Shown: in pieces, positions 35,210 to 44,822 of the stretch
Layout of the letters: every line of letters begins with the position of its first letter
Position numbering within the stretch: position 1 is the stretch's first letter
Assembly: GCF_050947875.1 (NCBI RefSeq)
Contig: NC_134568.1
Location: 209,963,845-210,027,844 of the forward strand
DNA length: 64,000 nt
Direction: 5' to 3'
Source: Dermacentor variabilis
Lineage: Eukaryota; Arthropoda; Arachnida; Ixodida; Ixodidae
Translations under genes and position numbers: made by a program
Notes under the pieces: model-generated
What the model saw: only the letters and a program-made list of their open reading frames with translations
The model's database searches: none
What the model was told of the DNA's origin: nothing

Positions 35210-36345
35210 TCAGGGTGCGCGTTGATGGTATGGTTTAAAACGTGCGACATGCACGACTTGTGTGTTGCGTGAATGGCAGTTATCAGCCCACACTTTAGCG
35301 ATGACATAGGTCACTTCACTCAAGCATTTGAGAATGACGAATGGGCCCGAATACTTGGAGAGAAGCTTTTGGTAAAGTCCCCTTTTCCGAACCGGTGTCC
35401 ACAGCCACACGAAGTCACCAGTGGTGAATGTGACAGGCAGATGTTGTACGTCGTAGCGAGCCTTAGCATGAACATGTGACGATTGGGTTCTGAGCCGGGC
35501 AAGTCGACAGGCTTCTTCGGCATGACGAAGTGCCGAAGAAGCCTGTGTTACTGCCTCAGCTGTTATGCCTAACCAGTGCTGCTTTGCCAGATGTTCGTGA
35601 CATATCTGAATATCTGTGTGAATATCTGTGTGACAGAAGCATCGTTATTAGGTTAAAAACGAAGTATACTGTCGAGAAAACTTTGAGGATGGCAAGTGTA
35701 GAGGAGAAAGAAAGGTGCGTATCCTGCGTCTTCATGCTTGGCTGTGTTGAAGGCATACATGATGAACGGTAATACGGCATCCCAGTTCTTATGATCCGCT
35801 GAGGCATAAATTGAAAGCATGTTGACGAGGGTAGGATTGGTACGCTCGGTTAGTCCGTTGGTTTGCGGATGGTAAGGCGTGGAATGACGATACTGAGTTT
35901 CACAAAAGGTGTAGCAGCTCTTCCACGACATCAGCGGTGAACTGCCACCTGTGTTCACTTATCATGACATGAGGAGCTCCGTGGTGGAGGATAATCGAAT
36001 GCAGAAGAAACCCTGAAACATTGGATTCTGTAGCTGAGACAAATGCAATTATTTCAGTAAAACGTGTTAAATAATCCACGCACACGATTATCCAGCAGCA
36101 GCCAGTGGAAGACTTGGGAAAGGACCGAGTAAATCTATACCCACTTTGTCAAAAGGTGAACTCTGCAGTCTAATCGGTTGCAGAGTTCCTGCAGGAGTTG
36201 TAGTCGGTTGTTTGTGGTGTTGGCAGACATCACAGCTGGCGACATACTGCTTGGTTGTCTTCCACCATTGAGGCCAGTAGAAACATCGGAGGCGGTGTAG
36301 CGTTCGAGCGAATTCAAGGTGACCGGATGTAAGGTCATCATGCAT
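35210..36345 (-). pseudogene. Integrase of the complete gypsy element
   Basis: The zinc finger is present (GHLEFARTLHRLRCFYWPQW then CDVCQHHK). The first catalytic Asp lies in VGIDLLGPF. The second motif reads ISEHRWQFTAD, with Glu in place of the expected Asp. The third has Glu in NGLTERTN. The C-terminal tail (35410-35210) has KYSGPFVILKCLSEVTYVIA and VVHVARFKPYHQR, the GPY/F-type module. Frames change at about 36086, 35900 and 35650. Confidence 0.8.
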
Positions 36346-36423
36346 GGCCCAAAGTACACCAAACCGCAGGCATTTTGGGACGACGAGCAGCAGTGGAACA
36401 CCATCCTTTGAATAATTCTTGTT

Positions 36424-37323
36424 TTAAAGCAGACCGTCGCGAGTCACAAATGGTGTAGCCTGTTCAGATCTGTGGGTCGCATCAATAATCGGCTTTAGTG
36501 AAGGGTCACACTGTTGTTCGTTCTTGAGGACGGCAAATTCAGGAAAGTCTGATGAGATTGTAGTTAAGTAGGCGTCGAAATCGTCATCATCAGTACCCTC
36601 GCTCTGAGAGGGAAGACGAGATAAGCAGTTGGCATCTGTGTGGCACCGACCGCTCTTATAAGCAAAAGAAAAGTCATATTCTTGAAAACACAAGGCCCGC
36701 CGAACCAACCGCCCAGCTGGGTCATGTAGTCCAACGAGCCAACAGAAGGAATGATGGTTGGTGACAATCTTGAAATGGTGGCCATACAGATAAGATCTGA
36801 ACTTGTGGATGGCAAAAACAGCAAGACATTCCAGTTATGTGACTATATAATTGCTCTCTGCTTTCGTCAAAGTACGATTTGCATACGCGACGATGTGTTG
36901 GCGTCCACCATGAAACTGGACGAGCATAGCACCACTTGCATCAGTATGCAGTTCGGTGAACGCCTCCAGACCGAAATGGCGGAGAGGTGGCCCAGAGGTG
37001 AGCAATAACTTCAGCTGCTGGAAAGCAATCTCGCACTGAGCGGACGATATGTAGGGAGTGTCTGTGCGGAGCAGCTCAGTGAGTGGACAAGTAAGCTGGG
37101 TGAAGTCTTTAATAAACCTGCAAAAGTAAGTACAAAGGCCCAGGAAATGTCTGAGGTCTTTTACTGTCTTTGTCTGCTTAAAGTTGCGAACAGCAGAAAT
37201 CTTTTGGGGATCTGGCCGTATACCATCCTTGTCGACTAGGTATCCTAGCACAAGGGCTTGACGCTCACTGAAACGACACTTCTTAGAGTTTAAAACGAGG
37301 CCAGCCTGTTCGATGCAGTCCAA
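36424..37323 (-). pseudogene. RT connection and RNase H of the complete gypsy element
   Basis: The first frame (37323-36835) contains LNSKKCRFSERQALVLGYLV, FLGLCTYFCRFIKDFTQL and the RNase H start FTELHTDASGAMLVQFHGG. A frameshift leads to 36708-36424 with VRRALCFQEYDFSFAYKSGR and NCLSRLP, the usual end of gypsy RNase H. Confidence 0.8.
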
Positions 37324-38262
37324 AACAACGCCGAGCCGCTTGTTGTACTCGTGGAAAGTTCAGCTGAAAATAATCGCGTCATCTAAATAATACATACAAA
37401 TCTCCCATTTGAGACCACTGAGGATGGAGTCCATAAATCGCTCGAAGGTTGCTGGGGCATTACATAAGCCAAACGGCATGACGTTAAACTAATAGAGTCC
37501 GTCAGACATAACAAAAGCGGCCTTTTCTATGTCAGACGTGTGCATTGGTATCTGCCAGTACCAGGACTGGAGGTCAACCGACAAAAAGTATGATGCAGAG
37601 GGAAGGCAGTCAACAGCATCGTCAATGCGTGGTAAGGGATACACGTCTTTCTTTGTTACGGCATTCAGGCAACGGTAGTCGACACAGAAGCTCCACGAGT
37701 TGTCTTTCTTTTTCACTAGTATAACAGGAGCTGCTCAAGGACTGCAAGACTCCTGAATAACGCCTTTCGGCAGCATGTCATCGACCTGTTCGGTGATCAC
37801 TTTTCTTTCCGTGGGAGATAGGTGATAGGGTTTCTGTCGTATCGGAGTCGCTTTCCCTGTGTTGATGCGGTGGTGCATGCGGGATTCCGGCAACATCCGA
37901 GAATGCTTGCGTTGAGTAAAATCAAATACTGATGTGTAGCAGGCGAGCACTTGTTGGAGTACATCCTGCTTGGAAGATGACGACTTGTTTATTATACGTT
38001 GCAAGTGATTCGAATAGTTGGGCAATGGTCGACTGATGTCTGAAGATGCTGCAACTGTTCGTACATCAGTTGTGGCTTGCTCCTCAAATGTTGCCAATTT
38101 AAGTCTGACTGGCAGGCTAGCAGACTCTGTAGAAGCGTTCACTGTCTGCAAGAAAGCAAACAATAGAAAGAGGGACTTGAACAATAGAAAGAGGGACCAA
38201 TACAGTCTTAATCGCGTTATGATCTGGCTCGACAAGAGCGTTGTATGATCCCATCTGGACAC
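37323..38262 (-). pseudogene. Reverse transcriptase of the complete gypsy element
   Basis: The N-terminal part (38262-37735) has the linker and YHLSPTERKVITEQVDDMLP. The palm (37716-37489) has NSWSFCVDYRCLNAVTKKDV and FLSVDLQSWYWQIPM. A TAG stop interrupts at about 37490. The next stretch has [16 protein letters not shown] and an intact YLDD catalytic box at 37378-37389. Another stop follows near 37365. The catalytic residues survive but the frame does not. Confidence 0.82.
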
Positions 38263-38350
38263 GTGAAGAGCTCACGGGAACAAACATGGCTGTCCAGCCA
38301 GGAAGTAGCACATCTTCAGACAGCGAAAACACGGCGGGATCATTGGTCTG

Positions 38351-38704
38351 CTAATCAAGTATGGCGATTGGCAACATTCTCCTTAGTAAAATCTCTCCAG
38401 TCCCACATTCAAGTGTAGCGCTGCATTCACGTAGGAAATCTGTGCCTAAAAGAACATCATGAGTTGTGTGGACCAATACAGTAAACTCGGCTGTAAAGCT
38501 CTGTCCTCCGATCGCAACCAAAACCAAACAAACACCAACAGGGCGCAACATTTCACTTCCAAGTCCACAAAAAGTTCCTTGGCGATCCAAAGCAAACATA
38601 ACTTTCTCTCCTAAGTGATCCTTGAAGTGAAGGCTTGGAACAGAAATAGTGGCACCCGTATCGACAAGAGTAGTAGTATTTACACCGTCTATACACACAC
38701 ACAC
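38351..38704 (-). pseudogene. Protease of the complete gypsy element
   Basis: The 117-codon frame has the retropepsin active site VDTGATISV near its start and the second hallmark VLLGTDFLRE towards the end, with an intact Asp-Thr-Gly. The leading part carries a short (AC) run at about 38696-38707 that makes the frame begin with Cys-Val repeats. Confidence 0.78.
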
Positions 38705-38709
38705 ACACC

Positions 38710-39500
38710 TTCTTCTTCAGCATAACAACAGACTGAGGAATTGGCAAGTCTGGCTGTCCCATGACTGCACCTCCATCAAGCCGCACCAGCTAGTTTCCCA
38801 GCTGCGGTGGGGAAGGCGACCAACGATGGCGCGGGGATGGCGAACGGCGCAGTCGGATCGGCAGTGGTGTAATGCTGTGCTCGGAGACAGCGGACTCATG
38901 GTGTGAATGGTAGGATCACTGTTGTCGCAGAGGATGGACTCCAAATGGTGCAGGTGCGTCTGCATGCACACGAGCTGTGTACGCCGAAAAATGTGGGGCT
39001 CGCTGCGGGCGGCAGCGACAGAAGCGCACAATATGTCCTCAGGAACCGCAGGCGTAGCAGATGGGTAGGTCGTGGTTGAAACTAAATGGAGCAGGTACGC
39101 GTGGCGCCGAGTATGATTCAGTGGGAGCATGTCGTGGCATCCGGTATTCCGCAGGAACATGTCGTGGTGTTGTGTAGTACTCCGTAGTGTCACGACGTAG
39201 CGGTGAGGACTGGTGGCTACTGAGATTCACTGGGGGAGACCGAAAGCTTGTGTTATTTATGTGTGGTTCTTCAGAAGGCAGTCGGTGCTCGATGCGATGT
39301 TCTCGCAACCAGGATGGTGGTTCGGGAATGCACTCGTCAAACGCGCACTTCGGGAATGCACTCGTCAAACGCGCACTGATAACCAGCGTCTACTCCCTGA
39401 AGTCGTGCTAGTTCTTCTTGGATGAGGCGATGTCATTGCAGGCAGCGACGTCCATACTTCCTCTGGTGGTAGTCCAGCCAGGTGTCTGCTTCTTCGAAGA
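38710..39500 (-). pseudogene. gag of the complete gypsy element
   Basis: A low-complexity, proline- and arginine-rich frame (39368-39039) ends in a zinc knuckle reading C-x2-C-x4-H-x4-C (CYAC...HIVRFC, about 39027-39066). An in-frame TGA lies inside the knuckle. A 25-27-base tandem duplication with the GGGAATGCACTCGTCAAACG unit occurs at about 39327-39377. The capsid part upstream is poorly conserved. Confidence 0.65.
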
Positions 39501-39552
39501 TCTTGTAAGACTGGGTTGTGCAGGGCGTCCAGTACACCGCGCTTCCACCACT

Positions 39553-39688
39553 TGTTATGGATGTAGAATGGATTTATCTACAGTGAAAAGGGTAGAGAAG
39601 ACGTGGGATGGTCCGAAACAGCCAATCACCCAAAAACCTCGCGCTGCTGCTTCTTTCTGTTCCACGCTCCTTCGATGCGGCGTTACAA
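39553..39688 (-). repeat. 5' LTR of the complete gypsy element
   Basis: The 136-base LTR reads TGTAACGCCGCATCG at its start and ends in ATAACA on the minus strand (TG...CA ends). It shares the block ACAGTGAAAAGGGT, the AGAAGAC block and CACCCAAAAACCTCG with the other LTR. It is unusually short for a gypsy LTR. Just inside it (39552 downwards) the minus strand reads AGTGGTGGAAGCGCGG, a candidate primer-binding site. Confidence 0.88.
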
Positions 39689-39692
39689 TATG

Positions 39693-40246
39693 GCATCTGT
39701 ATACTTTTAGACTTCATTGGCGATAGAGTGTCAAATCAGATGCACAGGCTAGACTGACGGCCATGGTTGTGGTGTATGGATCCACGTGTGGTCCCCTCTG
39801 AGTCCAAAAAGTCTTTTAGTGCTGGCAGCTTTCCTTAGTTGACGATAGTAGGCAAGCCAATGTACTGATTTTGCGTCTTCACGACAGTGCAGAGTGTGCA
39901 TATGTAATTTATCGAGGTTTTCGTGCCACCTGTCGGCATGGCAAGGTGCCGATGGGGCATCGAAATCTGCAGGAGACTCTTTGCTGGCCCATCGGAGGAA
40001 CCCTGCTTGTGTTTCTTAGGTGTAGACCTGATTACAATATTTTTTGCCTATATCTGTGTGTCTGCTCAAAGCAAATATTGTATATAACGAAGTGCGGCTG
40101 TAGTACTTTTCTACAGAAGGTGAATAAAAGACCAAGCAGGACTTTAATAGTTTTGCTTTGAAACATATTTTATGTGTCTTGAATTCTTAGTTATCACCAT
40201 GTAATTGACATTATATACTTGCTTTCTGACCTTTACTTTTGTCTAG
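39693..40246 (+). other. MROH1 intron before exon E
   Basis: No element was recognised. The last 20 bases are the acceptor tract of exon E. Confidence 0.45.
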
Positions 40247-40339
40247 GGGTTGTGTCTGGTTTTGGAAGCTGCCACCGAGTACAAATGCCTTGGACTTGAA
40301 CAACACCTGGATGTTTTGAACAACTCGCTTTTTGTACAG
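40247..40339 (+). CDS. MROH1: MROH1 exon E
   Basis: The exon lies between acceptor tttgtctag (to 40246) and donor gtaatt (40340) and holds 31 codons with phase 0 on both sides. It encodes GLCLVLEAATEYKCLGLEQ and HLDVLNNSLFVQ. This continues the HEAT repeat begun in exon D (GxxLEAAxxxxxxxLExxLDxLxxxLxxQ). It is separated from exon D by the largest intron seen here (17990 bases), which contains a complete gypsy element, two large pogo-like elements and the long (AC)n tract. Confidence 0.88.
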
Positions 40340-41020
40340 GTAATTACCTGCTGTCCTTGCCTTTTATTGTATGGCCTGCGTATAAAGCTGAATCTTACTA
40401 GAGTGAAATTCATGAGGCACTTGGGGAAAAAAAAATAGAAACAGGCCTTTCACCTTGCAGAATCGCAACCCAGATTTCTAGTGAAGCAGGAGTTCGAGAC
40501 AGAGGCTGCAATACTTGGTGTGCTACTTGTTATATGGCTTCAGAGTCTTGCTTTTTGGATGAAGAGGCAATTGCAGTTCCTCTGGAAGCTATTCACAGCA
40601 TTCATGCAATCTTTTTGCCACCTTCATGCACCATGAGCTGTTGTGCCAGCACTGGTGGCTTTGAATGCACAAATACTTATAATTTATGCTGTAGAATAAC
40701 ACTTCCGAACTTATAAAAGTTGGTTGCGCATAAGCTGGCCACGTTTATTATTATTATTTTTTTTCAGTGTAGTAAACCAAAGGCTAGTCATTACCAAATT
40801 GGGATTGCTTGTGGATCGTTTTCTTTACTTTCGTGGAGTTGCAAAATAGTTGGTGTGCCACTGATGCACCTTTCTTAGCATCTGAATTTATCAGATTTGT
40901 GCTTATATCCTATTTTTTTCCCATCCCACTCACTTGACTGAGTCAGCAACCTCAGCCAGGTAGCTCTACCAAGTTATGTATACCTAGAACGACAGAAAGC
41001 TGAGCTAGTTGGTAAGGATT
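40340..41020 (+). other. MROH1 intron after exon E
   Basis: A T-rich run lies at about 40748-40765. Nothing else was recognised. Confidence 0.45.
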
Positions 41021-41190
41021 CATTATGCAAAATAGAAGTGAGGCGTGCAGACAGGACACAAGAGTAGAGAAGTGGACAACACGAACACCGAACGCCAACA
41101 CGAACGCCGAATGCCGAACACGGCATTCGTGTTGTCCACTTCTCTACTCTTGTGTCCTGTCTGCACGCCTCACTTCTATTTTGCATTATG
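41021..41190. repeat. Near-perfect foldback, 65-bp arms
   Basis: The arms 41021-41085 and 41126-41190 match as inverted repeats at 64 of 65 positions by eye. The 40-base centre holds a second perfect hairpin (CGAATGCCG / CGGCATTCG, 41108-41129) and repeated CGAACGCC motifs. High arm identity suggests recent origin. No target duplication was found. Confidence 0.92.
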
Positions 41191-41751
41191 TATACCTATG
41201 CCTGTGTAACATGATAATGAAGTTTCCATAGAAGTCTAACCCACCTGTTCTAGAACACGTCCTTCTACTCAGCGCTGCACCCCTACTCGAGCAATTGCAT
41301 GGCAGCACCACCGCTTGACAGAAGTGGTCACTGCACTTAATCGGCAAACCAAAACATCCTTGACAATCGTAATGTCATCTTCAGTCAAGGGGCGGCGCTG
41401 TGCTCAACTCAGTGGAGTGGAGGAATAACTGGAAGAAGAATATGGTTTGAGAATATGGAAGTACATGTCCTGTAATATGGCGGCTTATGAGGCACCGCGG
41501 GGACATGTGCATCTCGCAGGGCCTGCTGCTTAACAGAAATCACATTGTTTCTGGAAAGGTGTAATTTCATGTACTTGACTTGTTTGTGGGAAGAGTGTCT
41601 TTTTTTTCAAGTCGCCCACAAAAGTTGCTAAGGTGCGCCAGCTCATATATATCTGTCCTCGTAGATATACCCAAGGCTGGAAAAAGCCTAATGTCTGTTT
41701 AACGTATGTTTAGTGGACCAGTACAAAAGCACTGTAAACATTAAAATTTTT
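41191..41751 (+). other. MROH1 intron, unannotated part
   Basis: No gene or repeat was recognised. Confidence 0.4.
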
Positions 41752-42168
41752 AACGCGACAGCGTTAAGGAGCTCGTGTCGCAGAAAAGCCGGTGTCGTCG
41801 GCGTCGGCGGTGTTGGCCGTGAGCGATAAATCCCAGCAGGCACTTCATGAATAAAAAACAACTTGCAAGATGGGCTGGGTGGGAATCAAACCAGGGTCTC
41901 CGGAGTGTGAGACGGAAACGTTACCACTGAGCCACGAGTTCCATGCTTCAAAGCGGTACAAAAGCGCCTCTAGTGAACGCGGTGTTGCCTTAGAAAAGAG
42001 CTGTTTCTAAGGCTCAGGCGTGCGTCGCTTGCTGAGGCGCACATTTCGTTGTTGCGCCGAACGCTGCGTTGCTCGACGCGCACCGCGTCCGATGCAGGGC
42101 GCGTAGTCGCTGCGCCGTAGCCCATTGTCTTACACCCCTTGGCGGGTCGACGGGAACGCTGTCGCATT
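41752..42168 (-). mobile_element. Repeat with tRNA-like core and terminal inverted repeats
   Basis: On the minus strand, 41940-41880 resembles a tRNA: an A-box-like TGGCTCAGTGG (41924-41934), then CGTTTCCGTCTCACACTCCG and a B-box-like GGTTTGATTCCC (41881-41892). This matches the pol III head of tRNA-derived SINEs known in ticks. The element is also framed by inverted AACGCGACAGCGTT (41752-41765) and AACGCTGTCGCATT (42155-42168). It is not a functional tRNA gene, because the acceptor stem is not complementary. Confidence 0.65.
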
Positions 42169-42776
42169 CCACTCTTGAAGGCGAAGCTTAAGCATCCTCC
42201 AATTTTTGTTTCTCACCATGACAGAAAGATAACCGAAAAAGAAAAAAAATTATATGGTCGGCTAGACAGAATTACATGACCTCGTATGCGTGCGAATGAG
42301 AAACTACCAATTTATCACTCTCATTACAAGGCACCACATTGCATCAAATTAGAAGCAGTATACGAAATAGGCAGGTGCTTCATAAACAGAATTCACACAG
42401 TTGCTACAAACATTACAAAAGAAGCGCACAAAAGAAGCCCACTAAAGGAGCGACATATTACGTCAATGAGCATAGATCGACTTACAAAAGTAAACAAGAA
42501 TGTTTGCCTCAACATCAAGCCACAATGCAGGATGAATACAACTGCTGACCTATTGGTATTTTTAGCCCTTGTTCTAACGGCAGCCAATATATCAGTGAGC
42601 CCCAAGTCTTTTGCATGAATTTTGTGCAGACCGAGGTGCCTTCCCATGCCTCGTTCCTCAGCTCGCACGTGGTGCTTAGCTGGATCTCAGGGAACAGATA
42701 CCCCAGTGACAACATGGCAGACACGCCTAATGCAGCGGTGCTAATTTCCTGCGCAAACCATGCTTCTTCTTTCCGG
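42169..42776 (+). other. MROH1 intron, unannotated part
   Basis: No gene was recognised. The sequence may include upstream flank of the third gypsy element. Confidence 0.4.
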
Positions 42777-43079
42777 TGTCAAGTTACCGTGTGAGCATAT
42801 GTCACTGGAATGTGTCATTGGCCGTGCGAGTAGCAGCCCCCAGGTTTTCTCTCCCGCTGAACTCTCGTTTGCCGAGTCCTTCATCGCTGCGGCAAATGCT
42901 CACAGGCCTGCAACGAGTTGGTTACATGGGACCTGTGCTCTCGCGACTTCTCATTCTCGTGCTTAGTTGACCACTACTTAGTTAGCCCTAGTACAGCGTG
43001 CACACATACTTAATTGATCTTGCGGTGAGCCTTTGCCCGTAAGTGCTATGAGTGTTGCATTGTGGTGCAAGTCCCCACA
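42777..43079 (+). repeat. Putative 5' LTR of the third gypsy element
   Basis: The candidate starts TGTCAAGTTACCG and ends CCCCACA, two bases before a strong primer-binding site. The end is well placed. The start is only the nearest suitable TG, and no matching 3' LTR was found downstream, so its length is a guess. Confidence 0.42.
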
Positions 43080-43081
43080 AC

Positions 43082-43092
43082 TGGCGCCCAAC
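43082..43092 (+). other. Primer-binding site, tRNA-Lys type
   Basis: TGGCGCCCAAC matches the 3' end complement of lysine tRNA used as primer by many retroelements. It is two bases past a CACA LTR end and 12 bases before an ATG, the expected arrangement. Confidence 0.65.
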
Positions 43093-43158
43093 TTGGTTTT
43101 GGCATGGCATCAAAGCAGGCCCCCTCAAAGTTCTCGTTCCTGCTTGACTTCCTTGCTA

Positions 43159-44264
43159 CAGTGAAACTTCGTTAAACCATAGTTGGCCGGAGCTCGGAAA
43201 AAGTATGTACTAAATGGTAGCACTGTTTAACCGAAATAGCATGAGATAGACCACTTACCTGTCAGAAACGGAACTCAGAGAGAATGCGATGAAAGGGTAA
43301 AAAAACTTGGAGTATTTATTCACTTCGTGCGACAAAAGTATTATTTTCGTTTGATGCCGCGGCAGCCTAGCAGCGACGACAGCGGCCTCAAACTTACTGA
43401 AGCTGCGAGCCAGCTTTTCAGCCAGCCCCGTCTTCTCGGCAAACACTCACATGGCAGATTCTTTGTTGGCGTTATGTATTCTCCGTGCACGCGCGGTAGT
43501 GCTGCAGAAGTTGCGGGGCGCCTTTTTCATTGCGGGGTGCTGTTCTCGTCTAGACGATTGCATTCATGAGGCTGATGTAGCACACAGCTTCTGCCACTGT
43601 TGGGCCTGTATCGCCTGTGCTGTCGCTTTCTGTGTCGTCCTCATCACTGTCGCTAGCCAACACTTCAGCAACAACAGAGGCAACGATGGCGAAAAGTCGA
43701 ACCTCATAGCCGACATCCCTTCGCAGTCGCAGCAGCGCTGCCGAGCAACTTCTTTGCCACACAAATGCCACACACCGTAGTCAACAGCAGATCCCTGTCG
43801 CGTGCCAGCGCCAAGTTCTTCATGTCACGTTTGGTAGCATGAACAATGTCTAATTTTTCTTCTATGCTGAGCATCCGGCATCTTTTTTTATCCGAGCTTC
43901 GGCATGATGCGAGTCCTTGCATGCACAACGTCACAACGCTCTCTGGCATGCCACCGAAATGATGTTATAATGTTGATGTTGCTGTGGCTTCACGCACGAA
44001 CACACAGGGCGCTTGGAGGCTGTTGTTCCGATCTCTGAGGCTTGTTGTTCTGCCGGGCCACCCGATGGAGACTACGCACCGCTGTGTTTGCGCAACGAAA
44101 AGTTGAAACACTACTTGTTAACCGATACATACACAATAAGCTGGTACGGTTTATGCGGATACAAAACACATTATGTTCAATGGCCGCTGAGTCAGGGATT
44201 TGACTTTACTACTTTTAAAACGAAACTACTGTTTAAGCGAGTATGATTTAACGAGGTTTTACTG
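43159..44264 (-). mobile_element. pogo/Tigger-like element with transposase termini
   Basis: TA at 43157-43158 and 44265-44266 flanks ends CAGTGAAACTTCGTTAAACC and, reversed, CAGTAAAACCTCGTTAAATC. On the minus strand it keeps the start and end of a transposase with the middle deleted (next entry). The target site lies within the gag frame of the third gypsy element. Confidence 0.82.
43550..43949 (-). pseudogene. CENP-B/Tigger-type transposase, middle deleted
   Basis: From 43949 to 43704 the frame contains KKRCRMLSIEEKLDIVHATK and continues RDMKNLALARDRDL, the helix-turn-helix that begins Tigger and CENP-B proteins (xLSxEEKLxIVxAxxxGxxxxxLAxxxxI), then a CVAKKLLGSAA segment. In another frame 43771-43550 encodes an acidic tail (VVAEVLASDSDEDDTESDST, GPTVAEAVCYISLMNAIV) like the end of these transposases. 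The DDE catalytic core is absent. The join falls near 43740. Confidence 0.65.
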
Positions 44265-44499
44265 TACGGACTTATTGTTCTTCGACGTAAGCATCGCCGA
44301 CAGCACGAGGTACGTTCACCTTGGTAACCCTCTTTCAGCCATCGAGAGCGCCCTTTGGTGATTTCGACCATTTGGATGTCTACCCTAGTCCTAGCCATGG
44401 CAGTTACAGGTTTTCTCAGCAGTTTGAGATGTGCGTAGACCAGGTGCCAGCTAGTTGCTTCGACATGCTATGCCTACTCGCTGACCACATTTTGTCCCG

Positions 44500-44820
44500 A
44501 GTGCAGCTGAGTGCTCCACAGGCTGCATTGGAGCCACCCTGCTTAGATTCCAGCATGAATACACTTGCTGGTCTTCTGTTGTCTTGAGCGCGGTTCATTG
44601 AGCCATGTGTCACGTTGGAGCTATCCCACTCTGCCAGTTCGTTCCTGGGCCTTGCCTCAAGCACAGGGCACTGTTCTCCACATCACACCAGAGCCACTCT
44701 GCTTCGGTGCTGGCACAAACTCGCTTGCTGGCCTCTCATTGTCCTGAGTGCAGTTGAGTGTCCAGTGTGCCACATTGGAGCCATACTGCTTAGATGCTGA
44801 CACGATTACACTTGTTACTT
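44500..44820 (+). repeat. Degenerate tandem repeats, about 80-bp unit (left part)
   Basis: Units share a TCCTGAGYGCAGTTGAGTG-like start, a CACRTTGGAGCCAC-CTGC middle and a CTTGCTGGCCTCTT end. The array is interrupted at 44822 by the element 44823-46520 and resumes at about 46528. It lies between the gag remnant and the RNase H remnant of the third gypsy element. Confidence 0.6.
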
Positions 44821-44822
44821 AC

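Larger units (their letters stand above)
35040..39688 (-). mobile_element. Complete Ty3/gypsy retrotransposon, 4.65 kb, mutated
   Basis: Both LTRs are present (35040-35174 and 39553-39688), with ATAT at 35036-35039 and 39689-39692 as a 4-bp target duplication. On the minus strand the order is gag with zinc knuckle (39500-38710), protease (38704-38351), RT (38262-37323), RNase H (37323-36424) and integrase (36345-35210), the usual gypsy order. A purine-rich tract AGAGGAAAA (35175-35183, minus strand) precedes the 3' LTR. The two LTRs differ at roughly 15 or more of 135 positions by eye, so the insertion is old. Stops and frameshifts occur in every domain. Confidence 0.9.
43104..44590 (+). pseudogene. 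gag remnant of the third gypsy element, split by a transposon
   Basis: An ATG at 43104 opens a frame (ASKQAPSKFSFLLDFLA) that is cut at 43157 by a pogo-like element. Reading resumes at 44267 in the same frame if the element and one TA copy are ignored, then runs through a block including DSTRYVHLGNPLSAIESA, after which a stop/frameshift occurs near 44355. Another frame continues with GDFDHLDVYPSPSHGSYRF. The product is unrecognised beyond its position right after a primer-binding site, which suggests gag. Confidence 0.5.

Noticed and set aside
41880..41940. A functional tRNA gene on the minus strand
   Set aside because: A- and B-box-like motifs are present, but the acceptor stem does not pair and the unit is embedded in a longer repeat.
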